64,000 nt of DNA from G942493275 sp942493275 (GTDB taxonomy: Bacteria; Actinomycetota; Coriobacteriia; Anaerosomatales; PHET01): the NCBI GenBank assembly GCA_942493275.1, contig OW818687.1, positions 1,364,001 through 1,428,000 on the forward strand. The letters run 5' to 3'. Numbering within the stretch: the first letter of the stretch is position 1; the number at the start of each line of letters is the position of its first letter. The translations under genes and the position numbers were made by a program. This document shows positions 34,091 through 42,670 of the stretch, piece by piece. The notes under the pieces were generated by a model, which was not told the DNA's origin, did no database searches, and was given only the letters and a program-made list of their open reading frames with translations.

Positions 34091-36814
34091 CTACGCCGCG
34101 CGTCTGCGGTCCACCGCGGTCATGATCGACGAGGCAATCAGTCCGGTCAGCCCCACGGCCAGTGCGACGCCCCACTCCTGGGGCCCCAGCGGGTCGGTGC
34201 CCAGGATCGTCTCGGCGGTGGGGCTTGAGACCGCGATCCACTGCAGCGCGATGCCGGCGACCATGCCCACGACCAGGCCGGGGTTGGAGAACGGCGGCAG
34301 CTTCCACACAGGCACATTCCAGGAGCGGCTGCCGATGGCCTGCGCCCACTCGAAGGCGACCAGCGTGGTGAAGGCCATGGTCTGCGCGTGGATGACCGTC
34401 GAGTTCCCGTAGAAGTAGCCGAAGACGAGCAGAATGCCGACGGCCTTAAGCGCCGAGCCCACCGCGATGCGCCATGCGGCACGGCGGTTGATGATGCCCT
34501 CGGAGGGCGAGCGGGGCGCCCATGACAAGACGTCGTCGTTCTTAGGCTCGATGCCCAGGGGGATCGTGAGCGTCGAGGCAACTACGAGGTTCGCCCACAG
34601 GACCATGACCGGCGTGATTGGCAGCGGCCAACCGATCACCAGACTGCCGGCGATCGCGGCGACCTGCCCCAGCGCGACCATGACCAGGAACGCTACCACG
34701 CGTTGGAGGTTGCCGTAGATGACGCGGCCCTCTTCGACCGCACTCACGATGGTCGCGAAGTTGTCGTCGGCAAGCACCATGTCGGCGGCCTCTTTCGAGA
34801 CCTCGGTGCCGGTGATGCCCATCGCAACGCCGATGTCGGCGCGCTTGAGGGCCGGCGCGTCGTTCACGCCGTCGCCGGTCATCGACACGACCTCGCCGAG
34901 CCCCTGCAGAGTCTCGACGATACGCATCTTGTGGCGCGGCTCGACCCGCGAGAACACCGCGATGTCGCGCACTCGAGCGGCAAGCGCCGCGTCATCAAGC
35001 GCATCCAACTCCACGCCGGTGACCACCGCGTCGCGACCGGCGTCGGCCGACAGGATCCCCACGCGCCGAGCAATCGCCGCTCCCGTGGCCGCGTGGTCGC
35101 CCGTGATCATCTTCACCGAGATGCCCGCGCGCTGCGCCGCCGCGACCGCGTCGGCGGCCTCCGCCCGCGGCGGGTCCATGAGGCCCCACAGACCAACGAA
35201 GATGCAGCCGTGCTCAGCGTCCTCACGCTCGGCCTCGCGGGCCTCGGCAGGCATGGGCTTGTAGGCGGCGGCGACCACCCGCAGGGCCTCGTCGGCGAAT
35301 GCATCTTGCTGAGCGCGCACACGAGCACGCAGCTCGTCGGTGAGCTCGACTTCCTGGTCGCCCACGATGATGCGGTCGCAGTAACCCAGGACCCGCTCGG
35401 GCGCGCCCTTCACGTGCAGCCGCATGCCGTGCGCGGTCTCATCGAGGGTCGCCATGTACTTGAACGCGCTCGAGAACGGAATCTCGTCGACTCGCCCGCC
35501 GTCGCAGCGCGCAGCGGCGCGGCGATGCCCGGCCTTCTCGGCGGCGGCGAGCAGGGCGCCATCAGTGGCGCTGCCCTCGACCATCCAGCGTCCCTCGGCG
35601 TCCTTCTCGAGCACTGAGTTGTTCGCCGTGCACGCGATCTCGCTCAGCAGTTCGACGGGTCCGTCGTCGTCGCGTCGTGGGGTGAGCACGGTCCCGTCGG
35701 TGCGCAGCACCTCGCCCTCCGGCGAGAACCCGTCTCCCGTTACCGAGAAGGCCTCGCCGCCCGCCCACATGCGCGTCACGGTCATCTCGTTTCGCGTGAG
35801 CGTGCCGGTCTTATCGGTGCACACGACGGTACAGCCGCCCAGCGTCTCCACCGCCGCGAGCCGGCGCACCACCACCCGACGCTTGGCCATGCGCTGGACG
35901 CCCAGAGCGAGCGACACGCTGACTGCGGTGGGAAGACCCTCGGGGATCGCGCTTACCGCCGCAGCAACGGCGAACAGCAGCATGTCGACCACGGGCTCGC
36001 CACGCAACACGCCCAGGCCAAAGATGACGGCGGCGGCGACCACAGACAGGATGCCCAACCGGGTGGAGAGCACGGCGAGACGCGACTGCAGAGGAGTCTC
36101 GGTCCGAGCGGTGGAGCGAACGTCTCCCGCGATCTGGCCCACGACCGTGTTCATGCCTGTAGCGACCACGACAGCGGTCGCGCGGCCGGCCACGATGGGC
36201 GTCGAGGCGAACACCATCGACGTGCGGTCTGCGAGCGTGATGTCGGCGGCGACCGGATTGGGCTCCTTCTCGACCGCCTCGGACTCGCCCGTGAGCGCCG
36301 ACTCGTCGGCGCGCAGGTCGCTCTCGGTGACAAGCCGCGCGTCGGCAGCTACGCGGTCGCCGGTCTCGAGGACGAGCACGTCGCCGGGAACGATGTCAGC
36401 GGCGTCCACCACTCGCACCTCACCGTCGCGTAACACGCGGGCGCGCGGGCTCGACAACTTGCGAAGCGCATCGAGCGCTGCCTCGGCGCGGTACTCCTGG
36501 AACACGCCGATGATGACGTTCGCGATGACGATCAGCAGGATGACGGCGGCATCGAAGACCTTGCCCGCGAGCAGGGAGACAAGACCTGCCCCGCCGAGCA
36601 GGTAGACCATGGGGTTCGCGACCTGCTCGAAGATGAGCTGCAAGACGGTCGGCCCGCTCTCGAGCGCCAGTTCGTTGCGACCGCTGATCTCCAGCCGTTC
36701 GGCAGCGTTTGCGGCGGTCAGACCGTAAGCGTCCGACGACAGCCGCTCAAGGGCCTCGTCAGGCGAGAGCGCATGCCAGGCAACAGGCTGAGTGGATGCG
36801 GGGTCTGGGGGCAC
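34091..36814 (-). CDS. P-type cation-transporting ATPase (P2 type, Ca2+ or related)
   Basis: GTG 36814 is preferred because AAAGGA lies six bases upstream; the frame extends further but the extra residues look non-coding. The 907-residue protein starts with a cation-ATPase N-terminal domain (WHALSPDEALERLSSDAYGLTAANAAERL). It has LTGES near 175, the phosphorylation motif DKTGTLT near 333, GAPERVLGYCD in the nucleotide domain, GDGVNDAPALKRADIG near 650 and a C-terminal membrane domain. This order fits P2A/P2B calcium pumps; related sodium or manganese pumps cannot be excluded. A 26-bp perfect palindrome lies 155 bases upstream of the start. Confidence 0.9.
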   Translation of the reverse strand: MPPDPASTQPVAWHALSPDEALERLSSDAYGLTAANAAERLEISGRNELALESGPTVLQLIFEQVANPMVYLLGGAGLVSLLAGKVFDAAVILLIVIANVIIGVFQEYRAEAALDALRKLSSPRARVLRDGEVRVVDAADIVPGDVLVLETGDRVAADARLVTESDLRADESALTGESEAVEKEPNPVAADITLADRTSMVFASTPIVAGRATAVVVATGMNTVVGQIAGDVRSTARTETPLQSRLAVLSTRLGILSVVAAAVIFGLGVLRGEPVVDMLLFAVAAAVSAIPEGLPTAVSVSLALGVQRMAKRRVVVRRLAAVETLGGCTVVCTDKTGTLTRNEMTVTRMWAGGEAFSVTGDGFSPEGEVLRTDGTVLTPRRDDDGPVELLSEIACTANNSVLEKDAEGRWMVEGSATDGALLAAAEKAGHRRAAARCDGGRVDEIPFSSAFKYMATLDETAHGMRLHVKGAPERVLGYCDRIIVGDQEVELTDELRARVRAQQDAFADEALRVVAAAYKPMPAEAREAEREDAEHGCIFVGLWGLMDPPRAEAADAVAAAQRAGISVKMITGDHAATGAAIARRVGILSADAGRDAVVTGVELDALDDAALAARVRDIAVFSRVEPRHKMRIVETLQGLGEVVSMTGDGVNDAPALKRADIGVAMGITGTEVSKEAADMVLADDNFATIVSAVEEGRVIYGNLQRVVAFLVMVALGQVAAIAGSLVIGWPLPITPVMVLWANLVVASTLTIPLGIEPKNDDVLSWAPRSPSEGIINRRAAWRIAVGSALKAVGILLVFGYFYGNSTVIHAQTMAFTTLVAFEWAQAIGSRSWNVPVWKLPPFSNPGLVVGMVAGIALQWIAVSSPTAETILGTDPLGPQEWGVALAVGLTGLIASSIMTAVDRRRAA

Positions 36815-36969
36815 GCGCGGTCCTTTCGGTGGGTTGCATGTTGAGTACCCATGCAGGCCTCGCCTCCTGCACGTGACGAATTCAGGGTTTCCCCTGATTG
36901 AGACGGCGCATGGTTCCCGACACCATAGATCGTGCCGGGCCCACCAGCTGAGGGGCATCGGGACCGGCG

Positions 36970-36995
36970 CAGAGGTTGTCAATTGACAACCTCTG
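36970..36995. promoter_or_regulatory. Perfect 26-bp palindrome between divergent genes
   Basis: CAGAGGTTGTCAA is followed by its exact reverse complement TTGACAACCTCTG. The site lies in the 311-base region between the P-type ATPase gene on the minus strand and the small HTH-like gene on the plus strand, and contains TTGACA in both directions. It is a likely operator for one or both genes; the regulator is unknown. Confidence 0.6.
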
Positions 36996-37125
36996 TTCAC
37001 GTGGGTGTCTCACGACTGGAAGTGGGTCAACGTGTCCAGACAAGGCCATTCCAACGCGGTGATTGAAAAGGCGCTTCGGCATGCAGAGCGCAGAGGCCGG
37101 AGAGTAGAGCCATCAGGAGCGAACG

Positions 37126-37656
37126 ATGAGTGAGTATGAGTTCACCCTGCGGTTCAGGCTGCCGCCGGGCGAGACGGATTCAGATGCGCTGGTTGATCGT
37201 CTCTACGAGGCCGGATGCGACGATGCCCTCATAGGGATCGGGCGTCCGGGTCGTATTGCCGTGGACTTCATCCGAGATGCCGGCTCCGCGCTTGACGCAA
37301 TATCGAGCGCGATTTCGGAGGTGATGCGCGCGGTACCCGGCGCGACCTTGGTTGAGGTCACTCCTGACCTGGTGGGCGTGACCGACGCCGCCGAGATGGT
37401 CGGGTGCTCACGGCAGAATATGCAGAAGCTGCTTGCGCTTGGCGGCTCCAAGGTCCCAGCGCCACTTCATGAGGGCGCGTGGGCCATCTGGCATCTGTCG
37501 CAACTGCTCCAGTGGTTGGTGGCCGAGAAGCGCTACCACGTGAGCTCCGACCTGCTGGAGCTCTCTGATGCCGCCATGCGAGTGAATGTCGCAGTCGATT
37601 CGCTTCAGATTGACGCAGAGTGCCAGGAGAAGATCCGCGCGCTACTCGCACGCTGA
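37126..37656 (+). CDS. Predicted DNA-binding protein with a C-terminal HTH-like segment
   Basis: This 176-residue protein begins with a small beta-alpha domain (MSEYEFTLRFRLPPGETDSDALVDRLYEAGCDDALIGIG). A segment resembling an AlpA/MerR-type helix-turn-helix follows (GVTDAAEMVGCSRQNMQKLLALGGSKVPAPLHEGAWAIWHLSQLLQWL). No family name can be given. It reads away from the palindrome at 36970-36995 and might be the protein that binds there, but nothing in the sequence proves that. A strong bidirectional terminator follows. Confidence 0.6.
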   Translation: MSEYEFTLRFRLPPGETDSDALVDRLYEAGCDDALIGIGRPGRIAVDFIRDAGSALDAISSAISEVMRAVPGATLVEVTPDLVGVTDAAEMVGCSRQNMQKLLALGGSKVPAPLHEGAWAIWHLSQLLQWLVAEKRYHVSSDLLELSDAAMRVNVAVDSLQIDAECQEKIRALLAR

Positions 37657-37666
37657 CCGCACACTG

Positions 37667-37700
37667 ATGCGCCCTCCGAAACCGATCCCGGAGGGCGCAT
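37667..37700. terminator. Bidirectional stem-loop terminator
   Basis: ATGCGCCCTCCG and CGGAGGGCGCAT pair perfectly around a ten-base loop, between two genes that converge on it. Confidence 0.75.
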
Positions 37701-37723
37701 GAAATGGTTGCCGCGTGAAGCGG

Positions 37724-37933
37724 CTAAGCGTGGCACCGCATGCAAGCTGCGGCACCGCCGTTCATGCCGCCGGACTTCATGAATCCGGTGTGAATTGACC
37801 CCATCGGCTTATCCGCGGTCTTGTGGCAACCGCAACCCTGGCCCTTGTCCACGCTCATCGGGTGGGCCATGGCCGGAATCGCCACGGCGAGAACCAGAAC
37901 CGCGATGAGGACGATCAGCGCAATTCTCCGCAT
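37724..37933 (-). CDS. Very small exported protein with CxCH and CxxCH motifs
   Basis: The start is ATG 37933, with GAGGGGG about eight bases upstream; a GTG three codons earlier overlaps that site. The 69-residue protein has a signal peptide (MRRIALIVLIAVLVLAVAIPAMA). The mature part of about 45 residues contains GCGCHK and, near its end, CMRCHA. CxxCH is the attachment motif of c-type haem; CxCH is not standard. It may be a minimal cytochrome-like or metal-binding protein. The mature part is rich in Gly, Met and His. Confidence 0.65.
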   Translation of the reverse strand: MRRIALIVLIAVLVLAVAIPAMAHPMSVDKGQGCGCHKTADKPMGSIHTGFMKSGGMNGGAAACMRCHA

Positions 37934-38079
37934 GATGGTCACCCCCTCTCGTGCTCGCCCCTCCGCCAGAAATGACTATGTACCGCCGCGTGCGGGCGTT
38001 GCAGTTCGGAGGGAGGGATGATTGCGACGAGAGGGGTGCCGTATGGCTCCATCGGGCGGTCGCGCGCGACGAGCGGCAG

Positions 38080-38445
38080 CTATGCGCTCTCCAGCGCCGC
38101 CAGCACCTTGCGGTACTCGCATATGTGGTGGTCGATGATCGTCGCCGGCGTGCCACGCAGGTGCGACTCCCGCGACAGGTGCTCGACAACCATGCGGCAG
38201 CTGGCGGCGTCCGGCTCGTTGAAGTCGTAGCCAAGGTCCGAGAAGGCCGTGCGTACGATGGTGCTTGCGATGTCGTGCAACGTGCGCGCGTCCATGGACC
38301 CCGCGGTGACTCCGCTTCGGGCCTCGAAATTGTGCCGATGTGCGACCGCCAGGCACTCGATGATCAGGTCGCGCGCCAACTCGGCGGTCATGTGCTCCAG
38401 GTAGTGCGGGGCCACACTCCACGCGTTGTAAGCATGGTCTTCCAC
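38080..38445 (-). CDS. Small helical protein, unknown function
   Basis: The start is set at GTG 38445 because GGGGAGG lies about seven bases upstream; an ATG-type frame extends to 38538 but the extra part is Gly- and Ala-rich and lacks a site. The product of about 121 residues is helical and rich in His: VEDHAYNAWSVAPHYLEHMTAELARDLIIECLAVAHRHNFEARSG and RGTPATIIDHHICEYRKVLAALE. I do not recognise the family. The His, Asp and Glu content would suit a metal-binding helical bundle. Confidence 0.5.
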   Translation of the reverse strand: MEDHAYNAWSVAPHYLEHMTAELARDLIIECLAVAHRHNFEARSGVTAGSMDARTLHDIASTIVRTAFSDLGYDFNEPDAASCRMVVEHLSRESHLRGTPATIIDHHICEYRKVLAALESA

Positions 38446-38585
38446 GCTGATGCCTCCCCCAGGCCGTGCGGCGTCCCCCCAGACGCCTCCACTTGCGGTA
38501 TCGGCGGGTGAGACCGCGGGCATTGTGCCCGTCATCACACCGCCTCAGGAGACCCTACACGATGCGTCTGACATAGGCCGACGTG

Positions 38586-38957
38586 CTACCGGTCCTCCGA
38601 AGGGGGGCGGCGCATCGACTTCTTTGCCGACGTGCGTGCCTTCGAGTCCAGGCGGCGCTTGACCGCGGTGCGTGACGGTTTCGTAGGGCGCCGTGGCGGC
38701 GGTGGGGGAGCGAGCAGCGCCTCGATGCGCTTCCTCAACCGCTTGAGACACAGCTGCTTGTTGCGATGCTGGCTGCGCTCCTCCCGGCACACAACCACGA
38801 TGCCGGTCGGCCGATGCGTGAGGCGCACCGCGGAGTCGGTCGTGTTGACGCCCTGGCCGCCGGGGCCGGACGCGCGAAAGACGTCGACGTCACACTCGGC
38901 CAGCAGCGCGTCGTCGCTCTCGGGAAGCTCGTAGTCTTCGGGGGCCTCGGCTGTCAT
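38586..38957 (-). CDS. Release-factor-like protein with GGQ motif (ArfB-like)
   Basis: The ATG at 38957 overlaps the ferredoxin stop (ATGA), so the gene is translationally coupled to it. The 123-residue protein has the peptidyl-tRNA hydrolysis motif FRASGPGGQGVNTTDSAVRLTH and a basic C-terminal tail rich in Arg, Lys and Pro, the layout of ArfB/ICT1-type ribosome rescue factors. It lacks the codon-recognition domains of RF1/RF2. It should release peptides from stalled ribosomes. The pairing with a ferredoxin has no obvious functional meaning. Confidence 0.85.
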   Translation of the reverse strand: MTAEAPEDYELPESDDALLAECDVDVFRASGPGGQGVNTTDSAVRLTHRPTGIVVVCREERSQHRNKQLCLKRLRKRIEALLAPPPPPRRPTKPSRTAVKRRLDSKARTSAKKSMRRPPSEDR

Positions 38958-39145
38958 TCCTCGATCGAGATCGCGTCGACCGGGCAGGAATCGCACGCGT
39001 CGCGCGTGCAGCCGTAAAGCTCAGCACCGGGGCTTTCGACAATCACGCGGGCGATGCCGTCGTCATCGAGGCGAAAGACCTCGGGGCAGGTGTCCTCGCA
39101 GTTGCCGCAGCCGATGCACAGGTCGGCGTCAACGACAGGCTTCAT
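38954..39145 (-). CDS. Small ferredoxin
   Basis: ATG 39145 follows CGAGGAG. The 63-residue protein has VDADLCIGCGNCEDTCPEVF and, near the end, CTRDACDSCPVDAISIEE. This gives one CxxCxxC...CP cluster plus further cysteines that can complete it, as in Clostridium/Thermotoga-type single [4Fe-4S] ferredoxins. It is a soluble low-potential electron carrier that could serve the oxidoreductase encoded at the right end of the window, though it is not in that operon. Confidence 0.88.
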   Translation of the reverse strand: MKPVVDADLCIGCGNCEDTCPEVFRLDDDGIARVIVESPGAELYGCTRDACDSCPVDAISIEE

Positions 39146-39334
39146 GGGGTCTCCTCGGCCGGGGGTGTGGTCTAGTCGGATAGTACCCGCAGAGCGCGCG
39201 TTCATCGGCGGTTGTGTGGAATCGTCTCTCCGCGGGCTTGCCGGAGGCTAAATGGTAGCCAAACGCACTCCAATTCGTTATTCTGTTCACTAGCGTGGGG
39301 GGCACGAGAATGGTCTGTGTCACTAGGAGGCAGT

Positions 39335-39577
39335 GTGAACGTCAAGCAAGTTGCCGCGATGATCGTCGTTGGACTGGTTGCCGGAGTCGTTCTCGGCAGC
39401 TTTGGTATCGCTGGTGCCGCGGACTCACAGCTCCCCGCTGCCGCTGCGAGCTGCCCTCCCGGGATGGACTGTGGAGAAGCGGCCGCGACGGACTGCGGAG
39501 AAGCCGGTGCGATGGACTGCGCCGAGCCTGCAGCGGCCGGAGCGCAGGCGCCCGCTGCGTGTGCTGACTGCGAGTAG
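39335..39577 (+). CDS. Small exported cysteine-rich protein
   Basis: GTG 39335 follows AGGAGG. The 80-residue protein has an N-terminal hydrophobic signal or anchor (VKQVAAMIVVGLVAGVVLGSFGIAGAA). The mature part contains five spaced cysteine sites: SCPPGMDCGEA, TDCGEAGA, MDCAEPA and ACADCE, alternating with Ala, Gly and acidic residues. The MDCGEA-type repeats suggest metal binding or a surface redox role. No family is recognised. A strong terminator follows 25 bases after the stop. Confidence 0.65.
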   Translation: MNVKQVAAMIVVGLVAGVVLGSFGIAGAADSQLPAAAASCPPGMDCGEAAATDCGEAGAMDCAEPAAAGAQAPAACADCE

Positions 39578-39602
39578 CACTCTAAAGACATCGATCGTCA
39601 GC

Positions 39603-39626
39603 GAAGGCCGCCTCCGGGCGGCCTTC
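39603..39626 (+). terminator. Rho-independent-type terminator
   Basis: GAAGGCCGCC and GGCGGCCTTC pair around a TCCG loop behind the cysteine-rich protein gene. Confidence 0.75.
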
Positions 39627-39669
39627 GTCGTGCTCGGGTAAAGTCCCTCCAAAGGAGAGGGGAGCTGGA

Positions 39670-40677
39670 GTGGGCGACGTCGTCGTCGGGACGTGTTCGT
39701 GGACCGACAAGACCATGATCGAGCGCTGGTACCCGGCGGGCGTGAGCACCGCCGAGGAGCGGCTGCGCTACTACGCCTCGCGATTCGATACCGTCGAGGT
39801 CGACTCGTCGTTCTACGGCATCCCGCGCCCTGAGTACGCGCGGGCGTGGGCGGCACGGACTCCGCCCGGCTTCACCTTCCACGTGAAGGCCTTCGGGATG
39901 ATGACCGGGCACGACGTCGACGAGCGGGCGCTGCACCCCGAGCTGCGCGACCAGTTCGAGTACGAGGTCACCAACCGTGGTCGGGTACGACACCCGGACG
40001 AGCGCATGGTGGAGCGGTCGTTCGAGCTGTTCGTCGAGTCGATCTCGCCGCTCGTCACAGCCGGCAAGATGGGTGGGGTCCTCATGCAGTACCCGCCGTG
40101 GTTCACCGCCACTGACGCCGAGCAGCGCACCGCGAACCTCACCCGCATCGATCGCGACGCCGCGCTCCTGCACCCGCTGCCGATGTTCGTCGAGTTCCGT
40201 CACGCGAGTTGGGTCGAGGGCCCGCACCTCGCGCAGACGATGCGGTTCCTGTCCGAGCGCGGCCTGACCTACGTGGCCGTCGACGCACCCCAGATCGGGA
40301 GCGCGCTGCCGCCGGTGACCGCCGCGACCGCACCTCTCGGCTACGTTCGGTTCCACGGCCGCAACCGCGGCACCTGGAACGCGCGCACCGCCTCGGCGGC
40401 CGACCGCTTCGACTACCTCTACGAGCACACCGAGCTCGAGGAGTGGCGCGACCCGGTCATCCACCTTTCCGAGGAGACCGACCGCACCTGGGTGATGTTC
40501 AACAACTGCAAGTACGACTACGCTCCACGCAACGCTCGCGAGATGGCCGAGATACTGGGGGATATCGTGGCTCCGCGCCCCGGCGGGATGCCGACCGGTG
40601 TGCCCGCAGACGACGCGCGCGAAGCCGGCGAGCCGGACCTCGACGGGCGCGGAGAGCAGTTGGGCTTCAGAATCTGA
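39670..40677 (+). CDS. DUF72 (YecE-like) protein
   Basis: GTG 39670 follows GGGGAGCTGGA. The 335-residue protein is a full-length DUF72 TIM-barrel: VGTCSWTDK at the start, LRYYASRFDTVEVDSSFYGIP, FTFHVKAFG, VEFRHASWV, VAVDAPQ, YVRFHGRN and VMFNNCKYDYAPRNA. The biochemical role of DUF72 is not established. It has no clear operon partner; the following ABC transporter gene is 63 bases downstream. Confidence 0.9.
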   Translation: MGDVVVGTCSWTDKTMIERWYPAGVSTAEERLRYYASRFDTVEVDSSFYGIPRPEYARAWAARTPPGFTFHVKAFGMMTGHDVDERALHPELRDQFEYEVTNRGRVRHPDERMVERSFELFVESISPLVTAGKMGGVLMQYPPWFTATDAEQRTANLTRIDRDAALLHPLPMFVEFRHASWVEGPHLAQTMRFLSERGLTYVAVDAPQIGSALPPVTAATAPLGYVRFHGRNRGTWNARTASAADRFDYLYEHTELEEWRDPVIHLSEETDRTWVMFNNCKYDYAPRNAREMAEILGDIVAPRPGGMPTGVPADDAREAGEPDLDGRGEQLGFRI

Positions 40678-40740
40678 GGACCGTCCGGTCACGGTAGGGT
40701 TATCATCATCGGTGAATTGGCCGCTGTTCGAAGGGATCAC

Positions 40741-41904
40741 GTGCGCCTGCTCAAGAACATCTTCCGACGCAAGCTGCGGGCGTTCCTCACGATCTTCGGC
40801 ATCTCGATCGGTGTGTTCGCGCTCGTCGTGATGGGAGCGCTGGCCGAGAAGCTCACGCTTCTGGTCGACGGCGGCGTGCAGTACTACGAGGGCAAGGTCG
40901 TGGTGAGCGCACCCTCGCAGTTCGCGGGGCTGTACTCCTCGCCGCTCAAGATGAGCACGCTTCGCGAGATCGAGCACGTCACGGGCGTCTCGCGCGTATC
41001 CGCGTCGGTCTCCGCGCTCGTCGACGAGGAGATCCCGACCGTCAGCATGGGCAACATCCCGACCCTTCAGGCCGAGGACGGCCGCGCGCGCGGGTACGAG
41101 ACTTTCATCATCCGCTACGCCGAGGGGCGCGAGCTGCGCAACGCTGACGTGGGCAAGGTGGTGCTCGGCTCGGACCTCGTCAAGAGGCTCAACGGCAACC
41201 TGGGCGGTCACGTCGAGATCCGCGGCGAGCGCTATGAAGTTGTCGGCATCCTCGAGAAGACGCTCACCGCGCCCGACACCGCCGTCATGATGACGATGGA
41301 GGACGCGCAGACCATCGTTCACGAAGACCTGCCGGACGCGGTCAAAGACTCGGTGGACCCGCACTCGATCGTGTCGAGCTTCGCGGTGTACCTCAACGAG
41401 GGCGAGCGGCCCGAGGTCGTCGCTCGCCGCATCGAGCGCCAGGTCGACGGCGTCGAGGCGATGACGCCGCTGGACTTCGAGCGGCAGGTCAAACAGCCAC
41501 TCTCCATCTTCACCTCGATCATCTACGCGATCGCGCTCATCTCGCTCCTCGTGGGCGGTTTGTCGGTCGTCAACACCATGACGATGTCGGTCGCCGAGAG
41601 GACGCGCGAGATCGGCGTGCGCAAGGCAATTGGCGCCTCAAGCGGCCAGATCATGGTGCAGTTCATCGCCGAGTCCGCGGTCATCGGGCTTCTCGGAGGG
41701 CTGGCGGGACTCGTGTTCGGATTGCTGATCACGACCGTTGGCAACGCTGCCGGGGAGATGAGCGGTAACGCGCTGTTCCTGGTCACGAACCGGCTCATCT
41801 TCGGCGCCGTCGCGTTCGCGGTGGGCCTGGGCGTCGTCAGCGGACTGTATCCCGCGTGGCACGCCGCGAACCTGAATCCTGTGGAGGCGTTGCGCTATGA
41901 GTGA
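40741..41904 (+). CDS. MacB/FtsX-type ABC transporter permease
   Basis: GTG 40741 follows GAAGGGAT. The 387-residue protein has one N-terminal membrane span after a basic start (LLKNIFRRKLRAFLTIFGISIGVFALVVMGAL), a large extracellular MacB-type domain, and three C-terminal spans of the FtsX type (IIYAIALISLLVGGLSVVNTM, IGVRKAIGASSGQIMVQFIAESAVIGLLGG, and a last span before the end). Such permeases do not move substrates through a channel but couple ATP use to extracellular work or lipoprotein and peptide export. The ATPase gene overlaps by eight bases. Confidence 0.88.
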   Translation: MRLLKNIFRRKLRAFLTIFGISIGVFALVVMGALAEKLTLLVDGGVQYYEGKVVVSAPSQFAGLYSSPLKMSTLREIEHVTGVSRVSASVSALVDEEIPTVSMGNIPTLQAEDGRARGYETFIIRYAEGRELRNADVGKVVLGSDLVKRLNGNLGGHVEIRGERYEVVGILEKTLTAPDTAVMMTMEDAQTIVHEDLPDAVKDSVDPHSIVSSFAVYLNEGERPEVVARRIERQVDGVEAMTPLDFERQVKQPLSIFTSIIYAIALISLLVGGLSVVNTMTMSVAERTREIGVRKAIGASSGQIMVQFIAESAVIGLLGGLAGLVFGLLITTVGNAAGEMSGNALFLVTNRLIFGAVAFAVGLGVVSGLYPAWHAANLNPVEALRYE

Positions 41905-42670
41905 GCGGACGCACGAGGTCGTGGACACGCTGTACGGCGGGACGCCTCAGCCCCACGCGGACGGCGAGTGGATCATCCAGGCCCGCGGGCTTGCGAAGCG
42001 CTACCAGCTGGGCCGCAACAACTTCGTGGACGCGCTGCGCGGGGCGACGCTCGACATCCGCCGAGGCGAGATGGCCGCGATCATGGGTCCGTCCGGCTCG
42101 GGCAAGTCGACCTTCATGCACATCGCCGGCTGCCTCGACGTGGCCGACGGTGGCGAGATGTGGCTCAACGGCCGCCGCGTCGACGGGCTCGCAGCGCGCG
42201 ACCTCGTAGGAATCCGTCGCAGCGAGATCGGCTTCATCTTCCAGGGCTTCAACCTCATCCCGACCCTCTCGGCCGAGGAGAACGTGGCCCTGGCCGCCGA
42301 GTACGCGGGGTTGGGTCGTGGACATGCGCTCACCCGCGCGCGCGAACTGCTGGACCTGGTCGGACTTGGTGACCGCATGCGTCACGTCCCGAGCGAGCTG
42401 TCCGGCGGCCAGCAGCAGCGCGTCGCAATCGCTCGCGCGCTGGTGAACGATCCAGGCATCGTGATGGGTGACGAGCCGACCGGCGACCTCGACACCGCAA
42501 CGAGCGAGGAGATCGTGGGCATGATGCGCACGGTCAACCTCGAGCGTGGCACGACCTTCCTCATCGTCACGCACAACCCCGAGGTGGCGCGCTCGTGCGA
42601 CCGCACCATCGTGATGCGCGACGGAGTGGTCGTGGACGACGGAGACGGCACGCCGGCGGGAGCGAACTAG
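41897..42670 (+). CDS. ABC transporter ATPase (LolD/MacB type)
   Basis: The 257-residue protein has Walker A GPSGSGKST, signature LSGGQQQRVAIARAL, Walker B IVMGDEPTGDLD and the H-loop VTHNPEV. It overlaps its permease gene and forms a complete two-gene transporter with it. The gene converges on a second ATPase of the same type, with their ends overlapping by four bases. Confidence 0.92.
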   Translation: MSERTHEVVDTLYGGTPQPHADGEWIIQARGLAKRYQLGRNNFVDALRGATLDIRRGEMAAIMGPSGSGKSTFMHIAGCLDVADGGEMWLNGRRVDGLAARDLVGIRRSEIGFIFQGFNLIPTLSAEENVALAAEYAGLGRGHALTRARELLDLVGLGDRMRHVPSELSGGQQQRVAIARALVNDPGIVMGDEPTGDLDTATSEEIVGMMRTVNLERGTTFLIVTHNPEVARSCDRTIVMRDGVVVDDGDGTPAGAN

